From positions 1 through 64,000 of the IMG/VR virus record IMGVR_UViG_3300049002_000011: a DNA stretch of 64,000 nt, one strand, 5' to 3'. This document shows positions 52,828 through 61,024 of this stretch, in pieces. The notes beneath the pieces are model-generated. The model saw only the letters and a list, made by a program, of their open reading frames with translations, did not search any database and had not been told where the DNA came from. Position numbers and translations under genes: made by a program. This DNA comes from a virus. Position 1 is the stretch's first letter. Every line of letters starts with the position of its first letter.

Positions 52828-53163
52828 TTAAAACCTCCTCTTTGCTGTCATTACGTTGGCGTCATTTGTAGCCGTGAGTTTCCAGCCGAAACGAGAAGCG
52901 GACTGCTTCACCACTTCGAATGAATAGGCCCGTTTGATTTCGTTGACGATAGAAGCGTCGCTCTCGCGCACGACCATCGTGCCATTCGTCAAATTGATCT
53001 CCGCGCGCCGGGAGTCTTTGCTGACGCTAATCACTCCATCTTTGGTTGCGTTGGCGCTGAAGCCTTCTTTGACCAACCCGCTTACCAGGATTTCCGCATT
53101 CTCGGCTTTAAACGCCACTGTCTGTTTTACGTCGACTGCTCTTTCGGTATAACAAGGCATCAA
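52828..53163 (-). CDS. DUF1257 (Ycf35)-like protein
   Basis: 111 residues. Residue pattern VAFKAENAEILVSGLVKEGF, then INLTNGTMVVRES and IKRAYSFEVVKQSASRFGWK fits DUF1257, whose chloroplast relative Ycf35 pairs with Ycf46. GGAGG precedes the ATG. It lies 17 bases after the AAA gene. Confidence 0.6.
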   Translation of the reverse strand: MMPCYTERAVDVKQTVAFKAENAEILVSGLVKEGFSANATKDGVISVSKDSRRAEINLTNGTMVVRESDASIVNEIKRAYSFEVVKQSASRFGWKLTATNDANVMTAKRRF

Positions 53164-53180
53164 TCGATCCTCCTTTTTTG

Positions 53181-54770
53181 CTAGTTGAGTTTTGCGTTAC
53201 GCGGTCCACCGATCGAGAGACGTCGACCGCCCTTTTGTCCGTTGCTCTCGCTTTCATCGCCGGACGTTGTCTGGAACACCTTACCCGTTGCGGCATCGAG
53301 TAACTTGCCATGCGCTTCACGCCGTCGGCGTGCGATATCATCGGAAGCGGATTGCGCCACCGGAATGATGTATTGAGCAACCTGGTCCGGCGTTGTTCTG
53401 AGTTTCTTGGCGAGGTCCACGCACCGTTGAATTTCTGATCCGGTCCAGTCTTTGTCTGGTATCGTCGTCGCGTATTGTTCATCAAAGCCGTAAGCTTTCA
53501 GATACATGCGCCACGCCTCGCGACGCGCCTCCTTGTTCATCAGATCAAAGAAGAAAGTCGGCAACCCAAAGCGGCGTTTGAGTTCTGGCTTGATGGGAGA
53601 GAATTCGTTGCACGTGGCAATGAACAAGACTCGTTGACCGCCCACCGCCTGAACGACCTTGAAAGCTTCGCGCGTGTAACGACCTGATTCGCCCACCAAC
53701 TTGTCCTGCATTTCGCCCATGTCGAAATAGATGGTCGGACAGCCAGCCTCGTTACCGATGGTTTTGGCCAGCAGTGTTTTCCCGGTACCCGGATGCCCGT
53801 AAAGAATCGATCCGGTCCAATTGTTATCCTGCATTTGCGTAAGAATCACCCCGAGCTGATCGTTCGCTGTTCCGGACGTATCACCGAGGCCTCCGACAAT
53901 GCCGGTCTTATCGAGCTCGTCAATGAATACAACCAACGCCGGCGGCTCATCACCAGCGATGTACGCACGAAAGAAATCTACAGCGCCGTCGATCCCGCGC
54001 GTATCCTTAAAGGTCTGTCCTTCACGCCAAACAGTCAGACCGCGGTTCTGCTCGATCATCTGACGCTTGCGCTCCCAAAGAGCCTTCATGTTTATAAACG
54101 CGCGGTCCTGCTCATCGAGCTCGAGCGCCATCGATATCACTTGTTCAGCGGAGAACGCGGCGAGACCTCGCAACGCGTCAACGATTTTTGGCGTACAGGT
54201 GAGATTCGCGGCGACCGCATCATCGGAAGAAACGAGCGTGTCGGTCACGATGCCCTCTAACTGCGCGTCATCTGGTCTCGGCTCTTGAAGCAAGAAAACA
54301 TCGTTCGCTACTTCCGGCGGCAGGGTAATACTGGAGCCCAGCAGCACCAGCGTGCGACCGTCCTGTTTGAACTGATCGCGCAGGTTTGCTATCGCCTGCA
54401 CAAATCCGTTTGGTCCTTCCGTGTTGCCGGTCCAGTAACGAGGCGCGTTGTGAATGAACAAGATGCTGGTTTCTGGTAACTGCGGCGCCAGCATGAGAGA
54501 CTCAACCGGATTCCCGGTAACCGATTTGATGTCCGCTTTCAGCTCGGCGCTTAGCTGGAGCAACACTTTCTCTCCCACTGCATTCACGCTCTGCCAGCCG
54601 TTACATACATCCCAGGCAATCATCGGAGCCGCGTCGCCCGTTTGAACATCATCGACAGGCACGCTCTTGATCGTAGTAATCGTCGCCCACGGATCCGGCG
54701 TCTCAATTCCCACAAGTGGCGTCGACGTTTGTCGCGCTATCGCGAATTGTTCAAGCATTTTCGTCATCAT
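53181..54770 (-). CDS. Ycf46-like AAA+ ATPase with Walker B ahead of Walker A
   Basis: 529 residues. N-terminal region as in Ycf46 (TSILFIHNAPRYW, DGRTLVLLGSSITLPPEVAN). A Walker-B-like ALVVFIDELDK (278-288) comes before Walker A GHPGTGKT (325-332), pore-type MGEMQDKLVGES (351-362), sensor-1 FIATCNEF (383-390) and Arg finger RRF (399-401). In normal AAA+ proteins Walker B lies between the pore loop and sensor 1, so the strand order is permuted. It heads a conserved-looking AAA / DUF1257 / DUF2997 trio. Confidence 0.8.
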   Translation of the reverse strand: MMTKMLEQFAIARQTSTPLVGIETPDPWATITTIKSVPVDDVQTGDAAPMIAWDVCNGWQSVNAVGEKVLLQLSAELKADIKSVTGNPVESLMLAPQLPETSILFIHNAPRYWTGNTEGPNGFVQAIANLRDQFKQDGRTLVLLGSSITLPPEVANDVFLLQEPRPDDAQLEGIVTDTLVSSDDAVAANLTCTPKIVDALRGLAAFSAEQVISMALELDEQDRAFINMKALWERKRQMIEQNRGLTVWREGQTFKDTRGIDGAVDFFRAYIAGDEPPALVVFIDELDKTGIVGGLGDTSGTANDQLGVILTQMQDNNWTGSILYGHPGTGKTLLAKTIGNEAGCPTIYFDMGEMQDKLVGESGRYTREAFKVVQAVGGQRVLFIATCNEFSPIKPELKRRFGLPTFFFDLMNKEARREAWRMYLKAYGFDEQYATTIPDKDWTGSEIQRCVDLAKKLRTTPDQVAQYIIPVAQSASDDIARRRREAHGKLLDAATGKVFQTTSGDESESNGQKGGRRLSIGGPRNAKLN

Positions 54771-54806
54771 TTAAGTTTTCTCCTTTTGGTTTGGATTTGT
54801 TGGAAA

Positions 54807-55250
54807 TCAGGCTCGACATTGAAGTTCGGCTTTGTGCGCTTCGTCACGCGGCTCGACGTGATACGACCCGCATGGTTCGCACCACGGCATATCGCGCGGA
54901 CCGTAAGCTCTCGCGGCGGCGCGCTCGTCGATCAATTTCACCATCCGATCATCCGTCAGCTTCGTCATTTGCGCGTCGAAGAGCTGAGCCACGAGATCGT
55001 GATCGTCAAGGTGCCCGATCAGTTCGACGCGCATGTCGTTGCTCGGATAGTAGACGTCTCGGCCCCAGAGATTGCCACTGGCGGCAATCAGCAAGTCAAA
55101 ATCGCCAACGTAAAAAATCCTGGTGGCTTTCAACAGCAGCCGGTAATCGCGCTCGTGTGTGGTCCGGAACAGCGAGCCGACCGGAATACTTTTAAAAGTC
55201 GGACGTGGCAACGCGAGCATTGGTCTGTCACGATTTGCGTCGTTTTTCAT
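54807..55250 (-). CDS. Unknown protein
   Basis: 147 residues; AYGPRDMPWCEPCGSYHVEP gives a CxxC...H site near the C-terminus. Overlaps the gene upstream by 23 bases. Confidence 0.55.
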   Translation of the reverse strand: MKNDANRDRPMLALPRPTFKSIPVGSLFRTTHERDYRLLLKATRIFYVGDFDLLIAASGNLWGRDVYYPSNDMRVELIGHLDDHDLVAQLFDAQMTKLTDDRMVKLIDERAAARAYGPRDMPWCEPCGSYHVEPRDEAHKAELQCRA

Positions 55251-55542
55251 TCTTCTCCCTTCGTTTTTGTGCTAAGGCCCTAAATTCATGCGCAGCGTTT
55301 CGCGCAATTTCCGAGGCCGGCAAGTTGAGTCCGAGTCGCCGCGCTTCGACCATCGCGCATTGAATGAAGATTGAGAGCGTCACGCCGCCCGTATGGTCGA
55401 CGAGATGCCAACGGCCGCTGGCGGGAAAACGCCGCGGCTTCTTCAGCCCGGCGAGCTCGCGCTCAGCGATCGCTCTCTCTGCTTCCCAACGTGTGGAAAA
55501 GGTATCAGGGAACGCTTTCACAGCGTCGAACGTTTTGGCCAT
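55228..55542 (-). CDS. Unknown basic helical protein
   Basis: 104 residues; ATG right after GGAGCAAACGAC. Helices WEAERAIAERELAGLKKP and EFRALAQKRREKNEKRRKS. Confidence 0.6.
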   Translation of the reverse strand: MAKTFDAVKAFPDTFSTRWEAERAIAERELAGLKKPRRFPASGRWHLVDHTGGVTLSIFIQCAMVEARRLGLNLPASEIARNAAHEFRALAQKRREKNEKRRKS

Positions 55543-55554
55543 GTCGTTTGCTCC
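55543..55554 (-). promoter_or_regulatory. GGAGCAAACGAC translation-start element
   Basis: Directly before the ATG at 55542. Confidence 0.8.
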
Positions 55555-55569
55555 GCATCCTCTTTTCTC

Positions 55570-55707
55570 TTACCGCGTTGCTTTCGCCGCAGTCGCGAAC
55601 GTTCGCTCGACGCTTGAATAGATCGAGACTCCCAGGCGCTGCATGGTCCAGACAACCAGCACCAGCACCAGCACCACGGATACGATATAAGTCAACAAGT
55701 CTTTCAC
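55570..55707 (-). CDS. 45-residue single-TM protein
   Basis: GTG start overlapping the preceding stop (GTGA), AAAGGAG upstream. TM LLTYIVSVVLVLVLVVWTM, encoded by a GTGCTG repeat. Confidence 0.6.
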   Translation of the reverse strand: MKDLLTYIVSVVLVLVLVVWTMQRLGVSIYSSVERTFATAAKATR

Positions 55708-55874
55708 TGCTCTATCTCCTTTTCATCGTCTTGCTTTGGGGCGCGTGTTACGAGGTATTGCTCTACGTCTGCTCGCGTGTATCCACCGCGCTTGTCGAAG
55801 GTCGCGACCACGGCGAGCTCGCCTTCACCGTCAACCACTTGCCAGCCGTTTTCTGTTTCAGTGATTTTACTCAT
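55704..55874 (-). CDS. 56-residue acidic protein
   Basis: ATG at 55874 overlaps the upstream gene end. Begins MSKITETENGWQVVDGEGEL. Coupled to the TM gene downstream. Confidence 0.6.
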   Translation of the reverse strand: MSKITETENGWQVVDGEGELAVVATFDKRGGYTRADVEQYLVTRAPKQDDEKEIEQ

Positions 55875-56070
55875 GTTCTTTTGGACCTCCCTTCTGGCGA
55901 CGACGGTGATTTAAGCCGATATCAAGACGAGGATGCCCGTAGTATGTGAGCGACGGGAACATTCTGTAGATGTCAACGGGCGGCTCATAGTCGTCGAGCG
56001 ATTCGTCGTCGTCTGCGTCTGGAACTTCCGGCAAGCCGGTTAGTTGTTTCTCAGTTACTGTCTTTGTCAT
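55867..56070 (-). CDS. Small acidic protein
   Basis: 67 residues from the ATG set by GGAGCAAACGAC. Acidic then proline-rich (DADDDESLDDYEPPVDIYRM). First gene after the 56.2 kb promoter. Confidence 0.6.
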   Translation of the reverse strand: MTKTVTEKQLTGLPEVPDADDDESLDDYEPPVDIYRMFPSLTYYGHPRLDIGLNHRRRQKGGPKEHE

Positions 56071-56072
56071 TT

Positions 56073-56084
56073 GTCGTTTGCTCC
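56073..56084 (-). promoter_or_regulatory. GGAGCAAACGAC translation-start element
   Basis: Two bases before the ATG at 56070. Confidence 0.8.
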
Positions 56085-56255
56085 TTGATACAGATTGAAG
56101 AGACGCGCGTGTTCAGACGTTCGATTTCGATAGCGGATGATCGGGCGGTTGGCCGTGCGTGGCGATTGCGGCGGTTTGTTGCGGGAAATAGGTGAAGAGG
56201 ATCGGACATCTTTTGACGTTTCGCGTCTGCGTTTCGTCGTTTTTTGGACGCGTAA
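56085..56255 (-). other. Leader of the 56.2 kb promoter
   Basis: About 165 untranslated bases between the predicted start site near 56249 and the first accepted gene. Two overlapping basic frames of 72-73 codons cross it and were rejected. Confidence 0.4.
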
Positions 56256-56285
56256 ATCATTGCACGACGCAACGACTTGTGTCAA
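56256..56285 (-). promoter_or_regulatory. Sigma-70-type promoter with operator in the spacer
   Basis: Minus strand TTGACA-N18-AATGAT. A TTGC-N5-GCAA operator (56260-56272) fills the spacer end. A degenerate copy lies at 56295-56307. Confidence 0.65.
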
Positions 56286-56327
56286 CTAATACAATTGCAC
56301 CACGCGATTCTTCCTTATTTCCTCGCA

Positions 56328-56372
56328 AAAGACGCAGAAACGACGCGAGATCCTCGTGGGTCGCGCGTCGTT
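56328..56372 (-). terminator. 9-bp stem terminator
   Basis: AACGACGCG / CGCGTCGTT (56339-56372), then TCTGCGTCTTTT on the minus strand, after the gene ending at 56400. Confidence 0.5.
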
Positions 56373-56399
56373 CCGGTGTCAGAGAATTAGGGTTTTAGA

Positions 56400-56693
56400 T
56401 TAGACGGACAATGTCTCTTGTGCCGGGTCATTCCAGCGCTCTAAAACCAGACCGAGGTAGTGCTCGTTGCAGTCGAGTTGCTCGACCCCTCCGGTCGTAA
56501 CCATTGTGCCCGCCGGATTCGTCTCTGCCACCTCAAAGCGGCCGGCGTTGAACGATTTGACGATGTAGTTCTTATCGCCGTCTGTGATCCGAATCGGATT
56601 GTCTTTCAGACGCTTGTTAAGCGTGGTTTCCAGCGTCTGCGCGATTTGTTGTTGATTTGGGCCAGCACTTGTGGCCGCTGCTGATTGCGTCAT
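56400..56693 (-). CDS. Unknown small protein
   Basis: 97 residues; RITDGDKNYIVKSFNAGRFE in the middle. Flanked by a promoter-like box and a terminator. Confidence 0.6.
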   Translation of the reverse strand: MTQSAAATSAGPNQQQIAQTLETTLNKRLKDNPIRITDGDKNYIVKSFNAGRFEVAETNPAGTMVTTGGVEQLDCNEHYLGLVLERWNDPAQETLSV

Positions 56694-56767
56694 AGACGTT
56701 TCGCACTCCTTCTAAATCGAAAGGGTTATAAGGGAACCGCGGGTTGGGACCACGATTCTGTTGAACG

Positions 56768-56787
56768 TTGCGCGGCGAAGGATAGCA
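56768..56787 (-). promoter_or_regulatory. Candidate extended -10 promoter with degenerate operator
   Basis: Minus strand TGCTATCCT (56787-56779), with TTGC-GCGGC-GAAG at 56768-56780 overlapping. No clear -35 box. Confidence 0.35.
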
Positions 56788-56801
56788 CGGCGCGGCCGAC
56801 T

Positions 56802-57035
56802 TTACGATGAGGAAGTTTCGCTGCCGTTGAAAGCGAGTACAGAGTCGAAGGCGAGAATCATTTCGGCTTCTGATCCGGATTGAAGTGTGCGCCACAGTTC
56901 AGGGAGATCTCCCGAGTCGGTCACTACCAGGTCCGCATCGGTTTTATTGTCATGGTAGAAAACTGCCAGCGTGCGGCCGTCTGCGAGACGCCGGCGAGTC
57001 ACTACGAGATCAGGGTCAGGACCACACTGAAACAT
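56802..57035 (-). CDS. Unknown small protein
   Basis: 77 residues; starts directly after the HTH gene stop. VVTRRRLADGRTLAVFYHDN is beta-like. Confidence 0.55.
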   Translation of the reverse strand: MFQCGPDPDLVVTRRRLADGRTLAVFYHDNKTDADLVVTDSGDLPELWRTLQSGSEAEMILAFDSVLAFNGSETSSS

Positions 57036-57356
57036 TTAACGCACTCCAGCAGCTCGTTTTGCAGCGCCGCCATAGCGCAGCCGTCTGGGAATTTTGACGC
57101 CGAGCTCGTCAACGATCTGGACCAATGCACGGCGCATCATTAGCGGGTGCTTAATGTTGCTGCCCTTTTGTTCCATGCGCCACACACTCGAAGGATCCAA
57201 CCCTAACGCGTTGGCGAGCCGAGTGCGCCCTTGAACAGCGCGGCCAGGTCCTCGGCGAGTGGTCTCACTGTCGGCGTTATCCGGAAAGATGAGCTCGCGG
57301 AATTCGGCCAGCTCCTCCGGCGTGACTGGCGCCATTAGCAAAAGGTTCGTGCTCAA
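57036..57356 (-). CDS. XRE-like helix-turn-helix regulator
   Basis: 106 residues from a TTG (TTGA overlap with the preceding stop; AAAGGAG upstream). GRTRLANALGLDPSSVWRME is a Cro/C1-type HTH, followed by a helical end. A candidate reader of the operators. Confidence 0.65.
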   Translation of the reverse strand: MSTNLLLMAPVTPEELAEFRELIFPDNADSETTRRGPGRAVQGRTRLANALGLDPSSVWRMEQKGSNIKHPLMMRRALVQIVDELGVKIPRRLRYGGAAKRAAGVR

Positions 57357-57628
57357 AACGGGATCTCCTTTTCTTCCTTCACAAATTGTCCGGCGCGGAC
57401 TTTGATTTGAACGAAACGACGATTGCCGAGCTCCGGGAAGAGATGCCGATCGGCGGGCGTAATCAGTAAGTGCAGACCGTGATCGCCTTCGTCGGGAACG
57501 ATGTTGTCCTGGACTGCCTGTTGCCACAGGTAAGGAATGTAAATGCTTTGACCGTACCATTCGCTCTCGAGCGTGATACGTCCATCCTCATCCGGGAAAT
57601 ACTTATCATCCCACTCAGACCTCAACAT
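57353..57628 (-). CDS. Unknown small protein
   Basis: 91 residues; acidic N-terminus (MLRSEWDDKYFPDEDGRITL), beta-type end. Overlaps both neighbours. Confidence 0.55.
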   Translation of the reverse strand: MLRSEWDDKYFPDEDGRITLESEWYGQSIYIPYLWQQAVQDNIVPDEGDHGLHLLITPADRHLFPELGNRRFVQIKVRAGQFVKEEKEIPF

Positions 57629-57797
57629 TGCTGTCTACCTTACCAGATTCGTCAATGGGCTGTATCGCCAACACGTAAGGGCAATCGCCCGAATGCTGGT
57701 CCAGCTTGTAATTGCCCGGAGACGGCTGTGGGCCGCCGCAATTACAGTTGGCAGCCCACAGGTCGGTAGTTGCTCTTATCGCTGACGTGTCGATCAT
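57615..57797 (-). CDS. Small Cys-containing protein
   Basis: 60 residues; NCNCGGPQPSPGNY and SGDCPYVL suggest a metal site. ATGA-coupled to ParB. Confidence 0.55.
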   Translation of the reverse strand: MIDTSAIRATTDLWAANCNCGGPQPSPGNYKLDQHSGDCPYVLAIQPIDESGKVDSNVEV

Positions 57798-59590
57798 TTC
57801 CTTAATCGTTTGGCCTTCTTCGAAGCGGCCTTAGAGACGCCACGCACCGCGCGTTTAGCTGGCTTCTTGCTCTTGGTCGCCTTCTTAACTGGCAGCGTTG
57901 GCTTTGCTTCGTCGATGTAAATTGACGGCACCGCCGGACGCTTACCTTCTCGCACCTGTTCGAGATACGTTTGATGGATCGCCCGAGCCTTGCGCGCGCA
58001 GAGCTCGACGCGTGTTTCCGCGTCACGCAGCAGATAATCAATTCTCAACTCTTTGCTGATCGAAACGAATTCCGATTGATCCACGGTGCGAGCCATGTAC
58101 TCATTCCAACCAACCGGCACGAGTGTCAGCAACATGAGCAGTTGAGCCACCTCGTCGTCTCGCATCTTCCCGATCATCTTCAGAGCCTCGGACGTGTCGC
58201 GTTGGTAGCCAGTGAAGCTGTCGGGCAGTTCCTTGTCGTCACCGCGTCCTAACACTTCGTTGACGATCGACACGAGCTTTGTTGGCGTCCGGCCGAGCAG
58301 CTCAACTGCCACGGCGTTAAGCCAACGACGGTTCAAAGGCCATTTCACTTTCGCCAAAGCTTCTTTGAGAATTCGCTGGCGCGTTGTCTCTGCGACTCTG
58401 AGGTTGAAAAGCTCCTGTCGTCGTTCACGAAACTCTGCGGTGCTTTTGTTTTTCTTTGAGGGCGAGCTCGACGATGACGAAACAGAAACGGCGCCCATGT
58501 GGTCTTTGCACTTCTTCGACGCACAAACCATGATTGAGCGGCCAAACTTCTCGCCGTCTGTCGCGATCGCGGTCTTCGCGTGTTCGCATTTATGCTTACC
58601 CTCGACGATACGATAATCGCCGGTTGTCAGCGTTCCCGGAGGATGTTCTTTGGGGTCGCTTAGGTATTGGAGCGTCGACACGAACAGGACCTCGCTGCCC
58701 GTTTTTGTTCGCGCCTCGTCTGCCTGGCGCGTAATGTATTGTCGCTGCTTCTGCATGAAGCCAACGCGATTCGTGCAAAGGTTCTCGTCTTTCACGTCCG
58801 GAAACAGGGATGGAGTTGTGCCGGTGCGATATTGGCACGTCATGCACGCGCCTAAACCCAGCGTCTCGTCTTTCAGATCCCACGGCACTTTACTGAGGTC
58901 CATGACACTGAATCGATCGATCCATTCCTCGAGCTGACGCACGGAGCGCGGTCTGGTTTTATCGGGCTTGCTGCCCTCGGGCGTCCATCTCGACTCAAAA
59001 CAGCCCTTGTTCAACGCTTCCAATTGCGTTTCAGGTCCAATGCGCGCGATAGCCAGCGCGTGCCCTAATGTTATGTCGCCGGCGAGAAAAGCTTCTTTGA
59101 CCGGGTTGACTAAGTTGTTCAGAGACATACACCGCGTTACATAGTCGTGACTCTTGCCCACCCGCCGCGCGATTTCTGCGTCGGATAAGCGCGGATCAAC
59201 CTGGACCATGCGGCCGTAATAGTCACCCTCGTCGATCGGGTGAAGATTCTCGCGTTGCACGTTCTCGGTTATTTGCGCCAGGCTCGCTTCGACGTCATCC
59301 AGCTTCTTGATCATCGCCGGAATTTCTTTGCGACCAGCTTCCTGCGACGCGAGCCAACGTCGTTCACCGAAGACGAGCTCATACATGCCTTTGTACTTGG
59401 CTTCGTTCTCGATCGGGCGCACCAGGATCGGTTCGAGTACTCCGCGTTCTCTTACGCTCGCAACCAGTCCATCGAGTGGCCCACGATTCTTTTTGGAGCG
59501 CGCCTGTCGAAAGCGCGCGGGGATGATCGATTTTACGGGCAGTTGGACTATGTCCGTGTTACCCGACACTACGGGCTTTACCGTTGCCAT
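57794..59590 (-). CDS. Large ParB/RepB/Spo0J-family protein
   Basis: 598 residues. ParB N-domain with GERRWLA (75-81) in place of GERRxxA and box III ENVQRENLHP (109-118); a KorB-type HTH at about 136-156 (LSDAEIARRVGKSHDYVTRC). Residues about 250-370 hold Cys pairs (ACMTCQ, ENLC, KHKCEHA, MVCASKKC) seen in phage and plasmid ParB relatives. The C-terminus is Lys-rich. ParB proteins are CTP switches loading at parS; a parS match lies 11 kb away at 46576. No ParA is seen in the window. Confidence 0.85.
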   Translation of the reverse strand: MATVKPVVSGNTDIVQLPVKSIIPARFRQARSKKNRGPLDGLVASVRERGVLEPILVRPIENEAKYKGMYELVFGERRWLASQEAGRKEIPAMIKKLDDVEASLAQITENVQRENLHPIDEGDYYGRMVQVDPRLSDAEIARRVGKSHDYVTRCMSLNNLVNPVKEAFLAGDITLGHALAIARIGPETQLEALNKGCFESRWTPEGSKPDKTRPRSVRQLEEWIDRFSVMDLSKVPWDLKDETLGLGACMTCQYRTGTTPSLFPDVKDENLCTNRVGFMQKQRQYITRQADEARTKTGSEVLFVSTLQYLSDPKEHPPGTLTTGDYRIVEGKHKCEHAKTAIATDGEKFGRSIMVCASKKCKDHMGAVSVSSSSSSPSKKNKSTAEFRERRQELFNLRVAETTRQRILKEALAKVKWPLNRRWLNAVAVELLGRTPTKLVSIVNEVLGRGDDKELPDSFTGYQRDTSEALKMIGKMRDDEVAQLLMLLTLVPVGWNEYMARTVDQSEFVSISKELRIDYLLRDAETRVELCARKARAIHQTYLEQVREGKRPAVPSIYIDEAKPTLPVKKATKSKKPAKRAVRGVSKAASKKAKRLRK

Positions 59591-60184
59591 GATTTGTCGT
59601 TTGCTCCTTTTTGATTTTGATTAAGACACTCACCGCGTACTGATCGCGTTTCGTCTCTATGCGGCCGTCACGGTCGATTTCGACGTCGATGAAGGCGTAC
59701 TTCTTTTGCGCGTCGACCGCGACGACTTTGCCTCGGTAATTGCAGTAACGGACTTGGACGTCGTCGCCGGCTTTGATTTCGTCGTCTTCGTTCTGGTCCG
59801 TTCCTTCGTAGGGTTTGCGGGCTTCTCCGGAGTCGGCAGACGCTTCGCAAAACCTTCTTCTTTCGCGACCTGGTGAAACACGCTTTGAATTGCGTCTGAT
59901 ACTGATTGCCCGTTGGCGACCAGACTACAAAGTTTGGCGCGCAATCGTGAACGTTTTGCGGCCGCGCTGTGATGCTGTTCAGCCCACGAACCTTTCGGGA
60001 TAGCGGCTTTATCACTCTCTTTGGCGCGTTCTTCGAGCCAGTGTGCATGACTCGAGTAAGCGTCGGCTGCCGCCAGGCCTTTGTATTGAGGCAGATTCGG
60101 AACCGATTTCAGAAACACAAAAACATCGTCGAGCGTGTTCTTTGATTCTTCGTCTGTACCGTTTTTCTGATTTTTGGTTGTCAT
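59559..60184 (-). CDS. Early protein with SH3-like domain made by predicted -1 frameshift
   Basis: Residues 1-125 in frame 0, then a -1 slip at A_AAC_CCT (59816-59810), then 83 more codons to TAA 59561-59559. The -1 part reads AGDDVQVRYCNYRGKVVAV, DAQKKYAFIDVEIDRDGRIE, a well-formed SH3/KOW-like barrel, with no start codon of its own in that frame. Total 208 residues. The end overlaps the ParB start by 32 bases. The heptamer and its GCA AAC CCT context are the same as in the tail chaperone. Confidence 0.65.
59596..59607 (-). promoter_or_regulatory. GGAGCAAACGAC translation-start element
   Basis: Five bases before the ATG at 59590, and inside the -1 frame extension of the upstream gene. Confidence 0.8.
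59657..60184 (-). CDS. Unshifted form of the early frameshift gene
   Basis: 175 residues from the ATG set by GGAGCAAACGAC. The N-terminal 100 residues are helical (VFVFLKSVPNLPQYKGLAAA, HSAAAKRSRLRAKLCSLVAN). After the slip site the frame-0 tail is low-complexity Lys/Ser/Thr. Confidence 0.75.
   Translation of the reverse strand: MTTKNQKNGTDEESKNTLDDVFVFLKSVPNLPQYKGLAAADAYSSHAHWLEERAKESDKAAIPKGSWAEQHHSAAAKRSRLRAKLCSLVANGQSVSDAIQSVFHQVAKEEGFAKRLPTPEKPANPTKERTRTKTTKSKPATTSKSVTAITEAKSSRSTRKRSTPSSTSKSTVTAA
59810..59816 (-). other. Slippery heptamer A_AAC_CCT (early gene)
   Basis: Frame-0 codons GCA AAC CCT, residues 123-125. A -1 slip gives AAA CCC then TAC GAA, entering the SH3-like frame. Confidence 0.65.
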
Positions 60185-60188
60185 TGTC

Positions 60189-60200
60189 GTCGTTTGCTCC
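60189..60200 (-). promoter_or_regulatory. GGAGCAAACGAC translation-start element
   Basis: Four bases (GACA) before the ATG at 60184; the sequence from the motif through ATGACAAC is the same as at 62621. Confidence 0.8.
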
Positions 60201-60223
60201 TTCTAGCTTTTTGCCGGATGGTC

Positions 60224-60979
60224 CTATCCGGATTTTTTGGTTGCTTGTTTCAGCATCTCCCGGACCTCGTCTGCCGAAGCCCGATCTGATTCTGCGGGCG
60301 CCTTTAATTCTTGGCGTTGTTGGAAACGCGCTTGTTCAGAGCGCATCTTGGCGGCAAAGTACTCACGAATGTCTTCGTCCCAATCTCCGTTTTTGGATTT
60401 GAAGATCCACCCCTTGCCGAGTTTGGGAGTTTGAGCACTTGCGTATTCAACTCTTTGCTCCCTGGAAAACTCGGAGAGACACACACGCTCTGTTGTTTGT
60501 ATGTGTGTGTGTGTGTTTTTAAAACTAATATTAGGACTCGCGCTTCCGGAGTTAAATTTCTTAACTGCGGCATGGTTTAAATTTTTTACTTCGAGTGCAG
60601 TTAAATTCTTTGACTCCGAATCGTGCAGGTCCTGAACGTTGAGCGGCAATGCGCGCTGTTTTTCGGGCTCTGTTTTGGAGGGAAGGACTCTGAGGTTCTG
60701 AGTCTTCAGTAAGCGGTAGCGGTAGGCCTCACGTGACGCGCCGCGGCGTCTCCCGATACACCCGCGACCCACCAAATTATCGAGCGCGGTTATCACTGTC
60801 GGACGCGTCATGCCGGTCAGTTCCATCCACTCCTCGATTTTCAATTGGACTTCTTCACGCTGCCAGCCAGCGGTTTGATCAATCAGTGCAACTACGCATT
60901 TGGTTTCGGCTCCACCTAGGACGGGAAGCCAAGTACGGGCAAAGACATCGGGCATCTTTGAAAACCCGTTGTCTCTCAT
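60224..60979 (-). CDS. Replication initiator (O-like, winged helix)
   Basis: 251 residues from the ATG at 60979 with GAGGTG upstream. FARTWLPVLGGAETKCVVAL, DQTAGWQREEVQLKIEEWME and LTGMTRPTVITALDNLVGRG match the Rep_O/DnaD-like winged helix of phage initiators. The middle is a low-complexity linker; a GT microsatellite encodes NTHTHI. Phage origins often lie inside such genes. Confidence 0.65.
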   Translation of the reverse strand: MRDNGFSKMPDVFARTWLPVLGGAETKCVVALIDQTAGWQREEVQLKIEEWMELTGMTRPTVITALDNLVGRGCIGRRRGASREAYRYRLLKTQNLRVLPSKTEPEKQRALPLNVQDLHDSESKNLTALEVKNLNHAAVKKFNSGSASPNISFKNTHTHIQTTERVCLSEFSREQRVEYASAQTPKLGKGWIFKSKNGDWDEDIREYFAAKMRSEQARFQQRQELKAPAESDRASADEVREMLKQATKKSG

Positions 60980-61024
60980 GCACGACACCTCGAAGGAGAT
61001 GATCGGGGAAACTTAGTGGTCGCT

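Noticed and set aside
56051-56285. Two overlapping 72-73 codon minus-strand frames
   Set aside because: They start at or before the predicted transcription start and end across the next gene's start element; basic, no motif.
59668-60048. 126-codon Arg-rich third frame in the early frameshift gene
   Set aside because: Arg/Ser low-complexity translation typical of a wrong frame; not reached by the slip.
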